A DNA stretch of 64,000 bases from Granulosicoccus sp045106195. GTDB taxonomy: Bacteria > Pseudomonadota > Gammaproteobacteria > Granulosicoccales > Granulosicoccaceae. The position numbers were made by a program, and so were the translations under genes. Numbering within the stretch: the stretch's first letter is position 1; the number at the start of each line of letters is the position of its first letter. The notes beneath the pieces are model-generated. The model did not search any database and was not told the origin of the DNA. It saw only the letters and a list, made by a program, of their open reading frames with translations. Below are positions 17,674 through 26,908 of the stretch, piece after piece. The stretch covers positions 1 through 64,000 of the forward strand of contig JBGCEH010000051.1 of the NCBI GenBank assembly GCA_045106195.1, read 5' to 3'.

Positions 17674-20562
17674 ATGAAGATCGAAAACAACGCCCCTCAG
17701 AGCAAGGGGCGACTTACACAAGTAGCGTTAACTGTTCTCTCGGTAACCATTCTCGGTCTGGGCGTTATCGCTAACGCAGCAGAGCAAGACAATGCCAACC
17801 AGGAAGTATTGGATCCTGAAGATATAGCTGCTCATGGATGGCACACAGGCAGCCCTAAAAAACTTGTTTCCAAAGGTAATCCCGTATCGGCAGAAAACCC
17901 CGGAGGAGATCCGGATTATCTAGTGGATGGCGATAGAATTTACGTCTACACCTCGACAGACGCCAACCAGGCCCATTACAAGAGAGTCCCAAATCAGAAC
18001 AACGCAAATATTTTCGATCAAACCTATCTCGACATGGACGGATATACCGTGTGGTCTTCGGAAGATATGGTTCACTGGAAAAATCATGGCGTTCAATTCG
18101 CGGCGGCGAATATGAACACAAAAAAGTGGCAAGATGCCTATCACAAAAGTATAGCAATAAAGGATTTACAGCCAGACTACTTACAACTGGACGTTTCACC
18201 ACACGCCATGTGGGCACCTACCGCAGCAAAATACACAGACGTGAACGGTGTTAGTACCTACGTTTTATATTATCCAAAAGGTATTGATGGGGTTGATAAA
18301 TTTACAACCGGTTATGCCACAGCGCCCAATGCTTACGGCCCTTTTACGGATCAAGGCCCACTGTATGGCGATTTCCCCGATGAAAATGATCCAACGAGCT
18401 TTGAACGTGTTGTCATTGGAATGGACCCCAATGTATTTCAAGACGGTGGAAAAACCTACATCTATGGCAATGGTGTGACGGATGGCGATGGTTCTGACAA
18501 GTCCGGGCAAGTCGTCGTCGCCGAACTGTCAGAATTTGACCATAATACAAAGACGCAGACCATAATCACCAAGCCACAGCGTCTTGAATACGACATGAAC
18601 AACACGTTGTACAGTCACCTGGCGGGTAATATACCTTTGAGTAAGGATTTTCACGAAGGTGGTTCGATGCACAAGTCAAATGGGAAATATTACTTCTCAT
18701 GGGCCGAGCATGATCACAAGCATTACAATGGTTGGTATTCGATGTGCAGCAGTCCTATGGGCCCCTGTGAATGGATGGGCCCGTCGATAAAAGGCATTTA
18801 CCAAGGCAATCAACACGGCTCATTCGCGCAATTCAAAGGCCAAGAGTACTATCTTACACACGTAAATTATCATCCTGACATCATCAGCGAGGATTGGGAT
18901 GGCTGGCAGTCGTATCGTCGAACATGGACTTTTCACCCAGTCTCCTACAACGCCGACAAGAGCATACGTGTGATGTACCCACAAACTTCGCGAATTCCCA
19001 ATCTAAACATTGGTGGGGGATTTACTGATGATAATGGCAAGATCTACGTTGATTCCACCCAGTATGTGACCGATGGCGGTTACGCTGACGTAAAATATGA
19101 AGACGGTGGGCTGGAGAAGTTAAAAGCTGCAAACCCGAATGTCAGCGACCTTAAGTTATACGAAGGAAATAGATTTGTTGAGAACCAAGGTACACTTGAA
19201 GTCAATGTGCCCGGTTTGGATAACGGTGTCTATAACGTGACGTTAAAATTTGCTGAAATATTCCCTGATGCGCAGCTCGGTACCGAAGCAGGTTGGTTCA
19301 GCCGTATCATGAACATCTCTGCGCAAGGGAACGAAGTTGTTACCGCTCTGGATGTAATGGATAAGGCTGGTGGGGCATATCGTGTGTATGACCAAAAATT
19401 ACCACCAGTGACTGTTACCAATGAAACCATTAACATTGCCATTACTGCTACATCGGGTGATGCCATGCTAAGTGGAGTAGAAATAACCGCTGAGGAAAAA
19501 CCAGGTTGGGCCATGAATCTTGGCGGTAGCAGTGCGAACATAAATGGTGTCACTTATGCAGCAGATCCAGGTATCGGAGATTTTAACGACACAACTGAAG
19601 TGGCCATTACGTTTAAGCCTGATGAGGTAATCGGCGCTAACATTGACGAACAAGCTCTGTTTGCGACATCTCGAATTGGCTGGGCTGGTTTGAACTACAG
19701 CAATACATCACTGCCCAATGGAAACTATGAAGTCACGCTTGGCTTTGTTGAAACCTATCATCTTGAGGAAGGTCGGCGAGAGTTCGACGTCGCCATTCAA
19801 GGCCAGCAGGTTCTAGATGATTTTGATATCTATCGTGAAGCGAAGGGCATAAACACAGCTGTTAAACGAGTGTTTCCAACGACGGTAACTGACGGATCAT
19901 TAAAGATCGACCTGACTACGGTTACCGATGCATCAACGATCAGTTTTATCAAGGTTGTTAGAACACCTGATGACTTGTCGGATTCGAGTATTCGAATTAA
20001 TGCCGGTACTTACTGGGAGCATACAGATACTGGTGGCGCTGTGTTTCTGGCGGATGCTGCTTATCTGAACGGCTCAGCAACGCTCGGTGCATCCGATGCG
20101 GCGGTAACCCGGGAAGATGAAAGGCACAATGGGTTGAGAGTAGTAACGCCAAGCGATGAGATTATTTACAAGACAGGGCGCTGGGGTAATAATATTAAGT
20201 ATGATGTCCCTGTCAGAAACGGACGTTATAGTGTCAGATTGATGTTTGCTGAGGACTATCACTCGGCTGCCGGAAAGCGTGAGTTTAAAATATTGCTTCA
20301 AGGCGAAGAAAAGATCGTTGATTTGGCTGGCGGCACAACGTTTGATATTTTCAAGGCTGCGGGTGGTAAAAACAAGGCAATTGACCTTACCTACGACGTG
20401 GATGCAACCCAAGGTGTACTAAATATTGAGTTAACGACAGTTACAGACAATGCCAGTATTTCAGGTATCGTAATAACGCCTCGATATCTGGAGATGAATG
20501 AGGGCGCAATCCCATCTGATCCCAACAGATTCGAACCTGGGTATCAGCCCAATAGTTTGTAG
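17674..20562 (+). CDS. Secreted GH43-type beta-propeller protein with three malectin-like domains
   Basis: About 962 residues. A signal peptide (LTQVALTVLSVTILGLGVIANAA) precedes a five-bladed GH43-type propeller over roughly residues 50-455. It carries the three acidic positions of the fold: Asp near GGDPDYLVDGDRIY, Asp in GMDPNVFQDGGKTYIYGNG, and Glu in HEGGSMHKSNGKYYFSWAEH. Three malectin-like domains follow (about 465-620, 625-780, 785-945). The second and third share LTTVTD blocks near their ends, pointing to internal duplication. GH43 enzymes cut arabinose- or xylose-containing glycans, and malectin domains bind carbohydrate, so a secreted polysaccharide-degrading role is likely. ATG 17674 is favoured because AGGA lies 8 bases upstream and the signal peptide is then normal; an ATG at 17617 also exists. 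A terminator follows. Confidence 0.85.
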   Translation: MKIENNAPQSKGRLTQVALTVLSVTILGLGVIANAAEQDNANQEVLDPEDIAAHGWHTGSPKKLVSKGNPVSAENPGGDPDYLVDGDRIYVYTSTDANQAHYKRVPNQNNANIFDQTYLDMDGYTVWSSEDMVHWKNHGVQFAAANMNTKKWQDAYHKSIAIKDLQPDYLQLDVSPHAMWAPTAAKYTDVNGVSTYVLYYPKGIDGVDKFTTGYATAPNAYGPFTDQGPLYGDFPDENDPTSFERVVIGMDPNVFQDGGKTYIYGNGVTDGDGSDKSGQVVVAELSEFDHNTKTQTIITKPQRLEYDMNNTLYSHLAGNIPLSKDFHEGGSMHKSNGKYYFSWAEHDHKHYNGWYSMCSSPMGPCEWMGPSIKGIYQGNQHGSFAQFKGQEYYLTHVNYHPDIISEDWDGWQSYRRTWTFHPVSYNADKSIRVMYPQTSRIPNLNIGGGFTDDNGKIYVDSTQYVTDGGYADVKYEDGGLEKLKAANPNVSDLKLYEGNRFVENQGTLEVNVPGLDNGVYNVTLKFAEIFPDAQLGTEAGWFSRIMNISAQGNEVVTALDVMDKAGGAYRVYDQKLPPVTVTNETINIAITATSGDAMLSGVEITAEEKPGWAMNLGGSSANINGVTYAADPGIGDFNDTTEVAITFKPDEVIGANIDEQALFATSRIGWAGLNYSNTSLPNGNYEVTLGFVETYHLEEGRREFDVAIQGQQVLDDFDIYREAKGINTAVKRVFPTTVTDGSLKIDLTTVTDASTISFIKVVRTPDDLSDSSIRINAGTYWEHTDTGGAVFLADAAYLNGSATLGASDAAVTREDERHNGLRVVTPSDEIIYKTGRWGNNIKYDVPVRNGRYSVRLMFAEDYHSAAGKREFKILLQGEEKIVDLAGGTTFDIFKAAGGKNKAIDLTYDVDATQGVLNIELTTVTDNASISGIVITPRYLEMNEGAIPSDPNRFEPGYQPNSL

Positions 20563-20573
20563 GATAGAAGAGC

Positions 20574-20604
20574 AGCTACCCGACTATTTTCAGGTAGCTT
20601 TTTA
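20574..20604 (+). terminator. Rho-independent terminator after the GH43-malectin gene
   Basis: A seven-pair stem (agctacc 20574-20580 / ggtagct 20593-20599) is followed directly by a T run, 12 bases after the gene's stop codon. This is a standard intrinsic terminator for the plus strand. Confidence 0.8.
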
Positions 20605-20900
20605 AACAAGGTGAGGGTTGTTGTTAGCGATAGACGTCTGTTGATTGCTGCGATAATCCTCACTTGCTATTTACACTCAAAAATATGAAGTACACATGCG
20701 GGCAAAAACATTGACTGAAAGTTGAAACTGTTAGATCGAGTCTGAACCTGTGCATATGAGCTGTAAAAGAGAGCTGCGTCAATGCAAACCCTGGGACTGC
20801 ACCCATCTACACAATACACTTGTTGGTGAGGTTGATCAGCAAAGCCGTGATAGAAGATCCCAGGTTGCGTGGGTGACACCTATTCGGTAAATCTCCTGAA
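20605..20900. other. Intergenic region, no supported gene
   Basis: About 300 bases between the terminator and the end of the C40 peptidase gene. A 70-codon minus-strand frame is open but has no start signal or family resemblance. Nothing else was recognised. Confidence 0.3.
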
Positions 20901-21725
20901 TTATCCGGAGAACAGTCGCTTGACAGATGATATTTTGCCGGCACGTTCTATCACCTCATTCAATGGCTCTAAAACACAGCTCAATGAATGTGCTGTCGCA
21001 TGCAAGAGTGTCTCGGCATCCAGCAGGATGCCCGTGTGGCCAGGCCAGTAGACGATATCCTGAGCCTTCCGTGCATCTATAGACACGCTGTTACTCAAGG
21101 CCTTTTCCTGATCTGCGCTGTCTCTGGGAATGTCTATACCCTGTGACTGCGCAAGTGCCTGTACAAGCCCGGAACAATCCACGCCTTCTGGGGTGCAACC
21201 TCCCCACAGATAGGGTGCGCCAAGAAAATGAGTTTGCGCTAATTCCAGTGGCGAGACATCCATTGTGTGTCCCATCTCTATCAGGTGCTGATCCCAGATA
21301 AAACCGCCGCTGAGCAGGGCCCGGAATGGGGGCTGTGTTGTTTCCTGTGAGGTGATTTTAGACAGGAATGGCAGGCGATTCATTACCCGGCTCTTGATTG
21401 ACGCCTCGCTGAAGACCAAAGTGCTTCTGGAGCACACCCAGTGTGTCGGCAGAACACGGTTGTCGGTGATGATCTGAAGATGGCTTTTTTCGACATACCC
21501 TGTATAACTGTCGCGTTGAGCGATTACCCGGACCCATTGAGATGATTGATCAGTTGAGCAAGAGGCTTGTCCCAATTGCGCAGCTTTGTGAGCAGACTGG
21601 GCGGCTACGAGCAAGCTTTCTCCGTAAAGGCACTCGTTACTGCATTCGGCATCATGATCAGGAGCCACGCGCATCGGTGAGCGGGGAACGTTCAGTTGAA
21701 AGTAAATGGCTGTGCAGTCGATCAT
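20901..21725 (-). CDS. NlpC/P60 (C40) family peptidase with N-terminal SH3-like domains
   Basis: A 274-residue protein laid out like YkfC-type gamma-D-glutamyl-peptidases. An N-terminal SH3-like region (VPRSPMRVAPDHDAE, LYGESLLV) and a second one (WVRVIAQRDSYTGYVEKSHL) precede the C40 domain, which has LGAPYLWGG, the catalytic Cys in EGVDCSGLVQALAQ and His in YWPGHTGILLD, with a third polar residue in LLHATAHS. Such enzymes cut between D-Glu and diaminopimelate in wall peptides. No signal peptide is visible, which suggests cytoplasmic turnover of imported wall peptides rather than attack on the sacculus. It is divergent from the EamA gene (98-base gap). Confidence 0.85.
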   Translation of the reverse strand: MIDCTAIYFQLNVPRSPMRVAPDHDAECSNECLYGESLLVAAQSAHKAAQLGQASCSTDQSSQWVRVIAQRDSYTGYVEKSHLQIITDNRVLPTHWVCSRSTLVFSEASIKSRVMNRLPFLSKITSQETTQPPFRALLSGGFIWDQHLIEMGHTMDVSPLELAQTHFLGAPYLWGGCTPEGVDCSGLVQALAQSQGIDIPRDSADQEKALSNSVSIDARKAQDIVYWPGHTGILLDAETLLHATAHSLSCVLEPLNEVIERAGKISSVKRLFSG

Positions 21726-21823
21726 GACAAGAGGTTAGGCGGATTCTTGAGCAATGTACATACCTGTCGTTTGCACATATGCCGTATGGACACCATGAAC
21801 GTGAACGATGGGTCTGATTTACT

Positions 21824-22723
21824 GTGCCACTGAATCTTGCGGCGTTGGTGCTTTTTGGTCTCTGCTGGGGGTCTTCCATTCCGTTGCTGAAGTTTGCTGT
21901 AGGCGCGGGGTACCACCCCTTGGGTATGATGGTCTGGCAGTTGGCGATCAGTGTTCTCTTCATTGGTGGTTTTTTGTTATGGCGTGCAACACCAGTGAGG
22001 TTTGGTCTTGGCAATCTGAAGTATCTGCTGATCATTGCCCTGATCGGTACAATCATACCCAACGGCTTCAGCCTACTGGCAACCCGACATTTGCCCGGCG
22101 GCATCATGGCCATTGTCATCGCAACTGTTCCCATCATGTCCCTGTTCATTGCGCTGTCATCACGTAGCGAATCGTTTTCCTGGCTGCGGTTTTCAGGCAT
22201 CCTGCTGGGTGTTGTGTCGCTGGTGTTGATCGCTGTGCCCGAAACCACATTGCCGGATCCCAGTAAGGCTCCGTGGATTCTGGTGGCGCTGATTGCACCG
22301 ATTTGCTATGCGATAGAGGGAAATTTTGTGGCTATGAAAGCCCCTGCCGAACTGTCCGCTGTCACCACACTGTTTGGTGCCTCTGTGTGTGGTTTGATAT
22401 TGCTGGTGCCGTTCGTCTACACCAACGATTGGGACGTTCCGGTCTTTGTAGCATGGGATGCGACCCGTTGGGCGATAGTGGGGGCAGCGTTTGGCCACAT
22501 GGTGGCCTATACCGGTTATCTTTGGCTGCTGAGCCGGGCCGGTGCTGTTTTTACCAGTCAGGTCGCCTATATCGTCACCTTGACGGGGGTGGTGTCATCG
22601 GTTGTTTTTCTGGGTGAGCGATATGGTGTCTTGCTATGGATCGCGGTTTTGCTGATGTTTGTTGCATTGACGCTCGTGAAACCTGTGAGAACGCTAAAAT
22701 CCGATAATGGCAATGCAGGGTGA
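21824..22723 (+). CDS. EamA/DMT-family permease
   Basis: A 299-residue inner-membrane protein with ten hydrophobic segments in two repeats of five, as in the drug/metabolite transporter family (WGSSIPLLKF at the first helix, and VTLTGVVSSVVFLGERYGVL near the end, matching the EamA repeat signature). The start is a GTG at 21824. The diaminopropionate ammonia-lyase gene follows on the same strand after about 100 bases, so the two may share a promoter; export of an amino acid or analogue is plausible. The substrate is not known. Confidence 0.85.
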   Translation: MPLNLAALVLFGLCWGSSIPLLKFAVGAGYHPLGMMVWQLAISVLFIGGFLLWRATPVRFGLGNLKYLLIIALIGTIIPNGFSLLATRHLPGGIMAIVIATVPIMSLFIALSSRSESFSWLRFSGILLGVVSLVLIAVPETTLPDPSKAPWILVALIAPICYAIEGNFVAMKAPAELSAVTTLFGASVCGLILLVPFVYTNDWDVPVFVAWDATRWAIVGAAFGHMVAYTGYLWLLSRAGAVFTSQVAYIVTLTGVVSSVVFLGERYGVLLWIAVLLMFVALTLVKPVRTLKSDNGNAG

Positions 22724-22827
22724 TGGGCGCTGATCAGCCCGGGAGTGTGCCTCCATCCATGGTCTGTTGCAGTACACTGACAGCCAAAGACAATCTGTCT
22801 TGAGCTAACACAGTGGTCATCAGTGGC

Positions 22828-23907
22828 ATGGATTCAATAAATCAGGTTAATGCAGCTTTCGCCAGCAAACTCCGCACTGTGGCGTTTCACCCTGACGATG
22901 AGCGGGCGTGGAAAGTGCTGCATGCGTGTCCCCGCTATGAATCAACGCCATTGTTGTGCATGAGCGATGATGGTGTCGGGGTCTGGGTGAAGGATGAATC
23001 ACGACGGCTGGGGCTGGGGTCGTTCAAGGCACTGGGTGGGATTTATGCAGTGGCCCAACTGTTAACCGATGAGGTAGAAATAGCAACCGGGACACGCCCA
23101 CAGGCGCAGGAAATACTGGAAGACAACATCAAGGCAGTTGCGGCAAAGCTTACTTTTGTCTGTGCCAGTGCTGGTAATCATGGGCTTGCGGTAGCCACGG
23201 GTGCGCGCATTTTTGGCGCTAAGGCCCGTATTCATATCTCAGCGACTGTTCCGGAAGATTTTGCCCATCGCCTGGAAAGTGTGGGTGCGGTGGTGTGTCG
23301 CTCGGGTGAGACTTATGAGGAAAGTCTGGAGCTTGCACAACAGGATGCAGAGGCAGTTGGCGGTGTCTTGCTGGCAGATGGTTCGTGGCAAGGCTACACC
23401 TACCCTCCTTCTCTGGTCATGGAAGGCTATACCGCTATCGCCAGAGAATTGCATGATCAGTTCAGCGCAAAAAATTGCTGGCCCAGTGATGTGTATCTGC
23501 AGGCAGGGGTTGGAGGGATGGCTGCGGCGGTAAGTCTCATGATTCGCAAGTACTGGCCAACTCAGCCACGTATCGTGATTGTCGAACCTGCGGCAGCCGA
23601 CTGTCTGGCCATCAGCGCCAGTGCGGGTAAGCTGATTGATGCCAGTGGTCCTGTATCCAACATGGGTCGTCTGGATTGCAAGGCAGCATCCTTGCTGGCA
23701 TTTGATGCCCTGGCCGTGTGTGATGTTGAATACCTGACTATCAGTGACAATGAGGCTGATGTCGCCGTGCGGTCTCTGGACTATCTGGGGCTTGCGACAT
23801 CTCCCTCTGGGGCTGCAGGTTTTGCTGCATGGCAACGTGACAGAGCGCTGGATCGTTCTGTGGGGCAGCAGCCATTGATTGTTATGAGCGAGCAGGCGAT
23901 TGCCTGA
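22828..23907 (+). CDS. dpaL: Diaminopropionate ammonia-lyase
   Basis: A 359-residue fold-type II PLP enzyme. The Schiff-base lysine is in LGSFKALGGIYA, the phosphate-binding and tunnel segment is SAGNHGLAVATGARIFGAKA, and the later AGVGGMAAAV and SPSGAAGFAA segments match DpaL/YgeX. It converts 2,3-diaminopropionate to pyruvate and two ammonia. It is somewhat shorter than the usual 390-400 residues, mainly at the N-terminus. The ATG at 22828 is used; a GTG at 22813 would add five residues. It probably forms a unit with the upstream EamA permease. Threonine/serine dehydratase-like alternatives are less likely given the motifs around the lysine. Confidence 0.85.
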   Translation: MDSINQVNAAFASKLRTVAFHPDDERAWKVLHACPRYESTPLLCMSDDGVGVWVKDESRRLGLGSFKALGGIYAVAQLLTDEVEIATGTRPQAQEILEDNIKAVAAKLTFVCASAGNHGLAVATGARIFGAKARIHISATVPEDFAHRLESVGAVVCRSGETYEESLELAQQDAEAVGGVLLADGSWQGYTYPPSLVMEGYTAIARELHDQFSAKNCWPSDVYLQAGVGGMAAAVSLMIRKYWPTQPRIVIVEPAAADCLAISASAGKLIDASGPVSNMGRLDCKAASLLAFDALAVCDVEYLTISDNEADVAVRSLDYLGLATSPSGAAGFAAWQRDRALDRSVGQQPLIVMSEQAIA

Positions 23908-24403
23908 TTCAAGCCAGATCGCCTCTGGCATGATTGATATGACAGCGCAAATCCAGCGACGCCCGGATACGTGTGGCTGCGGATATGCACCTGCGCGGCA
24001 GGATGCTCGTACAGCGCATGGATGAATGTCGGGTGTCGGTATGACGAGGAAAAGCAGGCATCAGCTCGGTTGAAGTAAATCCCATTTATTCCCGCAGACG
24101 TCTTCAAATACCGCAACAGTTCCATAGCTTTCTTCTCGTTCAGGTCTATATCGATAGGCGCACAGGCTGAACCTTATAGTCACTCTCTTACTAGAATGAA
24201 TTTCCGGTGTGGGTGGACGGCTGCAACAAATGAAGCGCCACGATGCCATTGGTGTCGGTTTTTTGGCATCACTTTGTGATGTTGAACACGCTTGGAAGAG
24301 TCTATCAAGCGAAAAATGGCGTTGGACATGAGAATATGTCCATGTAAAAGGTGTAAAAATACCGATACAGGGATATCTTTGATTTCATTAGCGCAATATA
24401 TGA
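23908..24403. other. Long gap with a gene remnant and repeats
   Basis: About 500 bases between dpaL and the DUF6502 gene. It contains the VOC-like remnant described separately and an AT-rich upstream region for the DUF6502 gene. An inverted repeat tggacat/atgtcca (24323-24329 and 24336-24342) lies in the latter. Nothing else is supported. Confidence 0.4.
24061..24200 (-). pseudogene. Remnant of a VOC (glyoxalase/bleomycin-resistance) family gene
   Basis: The last 30 or so codons of a minus-strand frame ending at 24061 read as a VOC-superfamily C-terminus: PEREESYGTVAVFEDVCGNKWDLLQ, with the conserved VAVFEDxxGNxWDLLQ ending of these metal-binding dioxygenase/isomerase-fold proteins. Upstream the frame loses resemblance and the rest of the roughly 120-residue domain cannot be found in any frame, so this is a 3' fragment. 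The match is by eye. Confidence 0.45.
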
Positions 24404-24433
24404 ATTTATATGGTGTTTTTACACCATATAAAT
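24404..24433. promoter_or_regulatory. Perfect 13-bp inverted repeat upstream of the DUF6502 gene
   Basis: Two exact 13-base arms, atttatatggtgt (24404-24416) and acaccatataaat (24421-24433), flank a TTTT loop, 14 bases before the ATG at 24448. The symmetry and location over the presumed leader suggest an operator, perhaps for autoregulation by the gene's own helix-turn-helix-type product, or an RNA hairpin close to the ribosome site. Confidence 0.7.
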
Positions 24434-24447
24434 GATACGTTGCCCCT

Positions 24448-25251
24448 ATGCCTAATAATCAAAACAACTTAGTAGGTGCCCTGGTCAAGCTGATGCGGCC
24501 ACTTGCACGAATTCTCTTGCGACACGGGATAGCGTGTGAGGACTTCATCGAGGTTGTACGACGTACTTTTGTTATCGTTGCAGAACAGGAATTCCCACCG
24601 GCAGGGCGCAAGCAGTCGTTGACAAACATTGCTCTTGTTACGGGTATCCACCGGCATGAAGTTAAAAAATTAATGCATGCGGCCGCTGAGGATCGCCCTG
24701 CAGCTCCACAACACCATCGTGCGGCACGCGTCATAAGTGGTTGGCTGGCAGATCCTGATTTATCGGAAAACGGCGTTGCCAAAACGCTGGACATCAGTAC
24801 CGAGTTCAAACTGTTGGTGAGTAAATATAGCGGAGACATTACACCGCGACCCATACTCGATGAGCTGCTGCGTGTTGGCGCTGTGGAAAAGCTGACAAAA
24901 GACACCGTGAAACTGCTGGTCCCTGCGTATGTGCCGCACAACAGCGATGATGAGCTGATAGGGATTTTTGGTGACAGCGTAGCTGACTTGATATCCACTC
25001 TCGATTTCAATTTGAAGTCAGAGCCGAGCACACGTCGTCTGCAGCTTAGTGTTGTTCACGATAACTTGCCGAATGAAGTGCTATCCAATCTTGAGCTGGT
25101 CAGTCGCGACAAGTCCCTGGTGTTTCTCAAGGACATCAATGAATTTTTCGAAACACAAGACCGTGATGCCAATCCTAACGTGAAGGGTAGTGGGCGTAAT
25201 CGTGCGGGCATTGGGCTGTACTATTTTCAAGAAAAAACGCCTGAAGATTGA
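24448..25251 (+). CDS. DUF6502 family protein (probable DNA-binding regulator)
   Basis: A 267-residue soluble protein of the DUF6502 type: N-terminal LVKLMRPLARILLRHGIACEDF, a helix-turn-helix-like block (SLTNIALVTGIHRHEVKKLM) and conserved ARVISGWLADPD. The family has no established function; its N-terminal half looks like a winged-helix DNA-binding region. It starts 14 bases after a perfect palindrome. Its stop is one base from the ATG of the lipoprotein gene, so the two are co-translated. DUF6502 genes next to exported proteins are a recurring arrangement as far as I know. Confidence 0.82.
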   Translation: MPNNQNNLVGALVKLMRPLARILLRHGIACEDFIEVVRRTFVIVAEQEFPPAGRKQSLTNIALVTGIHRHEVKKLMHAAAEDRPAAPQHHRAARVISGWLADPDLSENGVAKTLDISTEFKLLVSKYSGDITPRPILDELLRVGAVEKLTKDTVKLLVPAYVPHNSDDELIGIFGDSVADLISTLDFNLKSEPSTRRLQLSVVHDNLPNEVLSNLELVSRDKSLVFLKDINEFFETQDRDANPNVKGSGRNRAGIGLYYFQEKTPED

Positions 25252-25252
25252 T

Positions 25253-26794
25253 ATGAGCTACCTGAAAATAAATATGACAGTGAGTGAATCTTTATCGCTT
25301 TTGTGTGTGTTTGTCGCGATGAGTCTAGTCGGATGTGGAGGTGGAATGGTAGGCACCGGAACTGGGCCGACTACCCAAACATACCAATTGAAAATCTTGC
25401 CCGATCGAATAAGTCCTGACATCCCGAAAACCCTTTTAAGGGGCGAGCAACTTACGCCGTCACAGCCAGAAAATTCGGACGCAATTAAAGAGACAAGCAC
25501 ATTGTCATCTCGAATGGATGACATTGATGCAGCCATATCAAATGGCTGGCGAGGATTGAACGCTGAACTGGTCGAGGCCAGTGTGCTACGCGTGAAAGCT
25601 GGGATCAATTCAACAATAATTGATATCGCGTTTGATGATATCCAGACGTGGTGTGAAAACCAAGCGATCGATTGCATCATACCAAGCGACCAGATCAAGG
25701 TGAAATTGACTCAAGACGTGATTAATCGCTTCATTGAACTAGTGACAGATCTGTTGGAGAACCTGCCACCTGACTACTTGCCTGACGATCTGCTTCAGGA
25801 CATGGTGGCAGTGACGAATGAACAATTCACATTATTACTCAACACTGAGGTTGTGTTAGGTGAGACCCACTATTCCCAACTTGATGGAGCACCCTACGAT
25901 TATTCGGTGCAAGCGGACCTGTACCGTGAGCCTGCGTCGGACGAGTTGTTTGCCACGCTGATTTGGCCGGAGAATGTGGAATTTAATGCTCGTTGGCACA
26001 ACGATGGGAATGTGGCGAAATTCATTATCGATGCTCAAGGTTTTCTTACCGAGGAATATTTCTATCAAAACAACAATCCAAGTGAGTTGGTCATCGCCAG
26101 TTACTTGGACGATCGTGCAATCACACCGTTTGACCAACGCTACGTTAAATTAGTTGCTGATGATCCGGATAACGCTGGAGTTCTTGTTGAGCTTGCCCGG
26201 GTCAGACAGTTTTCCGCGAATATTGACGGTATGTCTTTTGTTCGTTTCGAACGAGGCCTTTTTCAAGGGCGAATTGATAATGATGGAGGATATGCAACCC
26301 TTGACGGCACCAGCTTTAATATTTCAGATATTCCTAAAGCAATTGCTTATACCGGGCTACGTGATTCCTTTAATAATGTCGGTAATCTGATTGCAGCTTC
26401 AGCATGTATCGTCAGTCTTGATCTTATGGGTGTCGAGGTTTGTGATGAAGAGGAATTTGTACTATTTAGTCCGGTAGGGAGCTCGATCATCGATAGCCCC
26501 CATTATTTTCAACCCGGAAGTTTTGATTCACTTGCTGCAGTACGAGATGCCATCCGCTGGACGGTGGAAGGGCTGCCGGTTGGAATAACAGGCGTTGCAG
26601 TGGTGTCTGCAGATCCAGCCATCGAGCTTTCCGAACGCGAATTGCTTTGTCGGGGATTTCCGTTTGTTGGCGACGATACGCGCATGTTCTGTAGTGCCAC
26701 CGATGAGCAACTCGACAATACCGTTGTGCTGGAACTGGTTGATGGAGAGCCGGGTCGTATCATTCCCACAGCGAAACTTGTGCCGATTCAATAG
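25253..26794 (+). CDS. Hypothetical lipoprotein paired with the DUF6502 gene
   Basis: About 513 residues from the ATG at 25253. A lipoprotein signal ends in SLVGCGGGMVGTGTGP, with Cys in the lipobox LVGC followed by a Gly-rich linker like those on DUF5666/DUF4382-type exported proteins. The mature part is acidic and predicted mostly beta, without a family I can name. It starts one base after the DUF6502 stop, so it is almost certainly in one operon with it. A longer frame beginning at 25190 overlaps the preceding gene and is not used. Confidence 0.75.
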   Translation: MSYLKINMTVSESLSLLCVFVAMSLVGCGGGMVGTGTGPTTQTYQLKILPDRISPDIPKTLLRGEQLTPSQPENSDAIKETSTLSSRMDDIDAAISNGWRGLNAELVEASVLRVKAGINSTIIDIAFDDIQTWCENQAIDCIIPSDQIKVKLTQDVINRFIELVTDLLENLPPDYLPDDLLQDMVAVTNEQFTLLLNTEVVLGETHYSQLDGAPYDYSVQADLYREPASDELFATLIWPENVEFNARWHNDGNVAKFIIDAQGFLTEEYFYQNNNPSELVIASYLDDRAITPFDQRYVKLVADDPDNAGVLVELARVRQFSANIDGMSFVRFERGLFQGRIDNDGGYATLDGTSFNISDIPKAIAYTGLRDSFNNVGNLIAASACIVSLDLMGVEVCDEEEFVLFSPVGSSIIDSPHYFQPGSFDSLAAVRDAIRWTVEGLPVGITGVAVVSADPAIELSERELLCRGFPFVGDDTRMFCSATDEQLDNTVVLELVDGEPGRIIPTAKLVPIQ

Positions 26795-26908
26795 TGCGAG
26801 TCATAGAAGGCAGCGCCTCGTTTTGCTACTAGTGTAAGTATGGATCGAATATTTAATCGCTCAACAGATAACTCCGTTCATATAACAAAAAAGACATGGT
26901 GATCAGAA

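Noticed and set aside
20667..20879. 70-codon frame between the GH43 and C40 genes that might be a transposase remnant
   Set aside because: No transposase motif or inverted repeat ends could be found.
23239..23931. 230-codon minus-strand open frame across dpaL
   Set aside because: It lies antisense to a clearly conserved PLP enzyme, has no ribosome site or recognisable domain, and is a shadow of that gene's codon bias.
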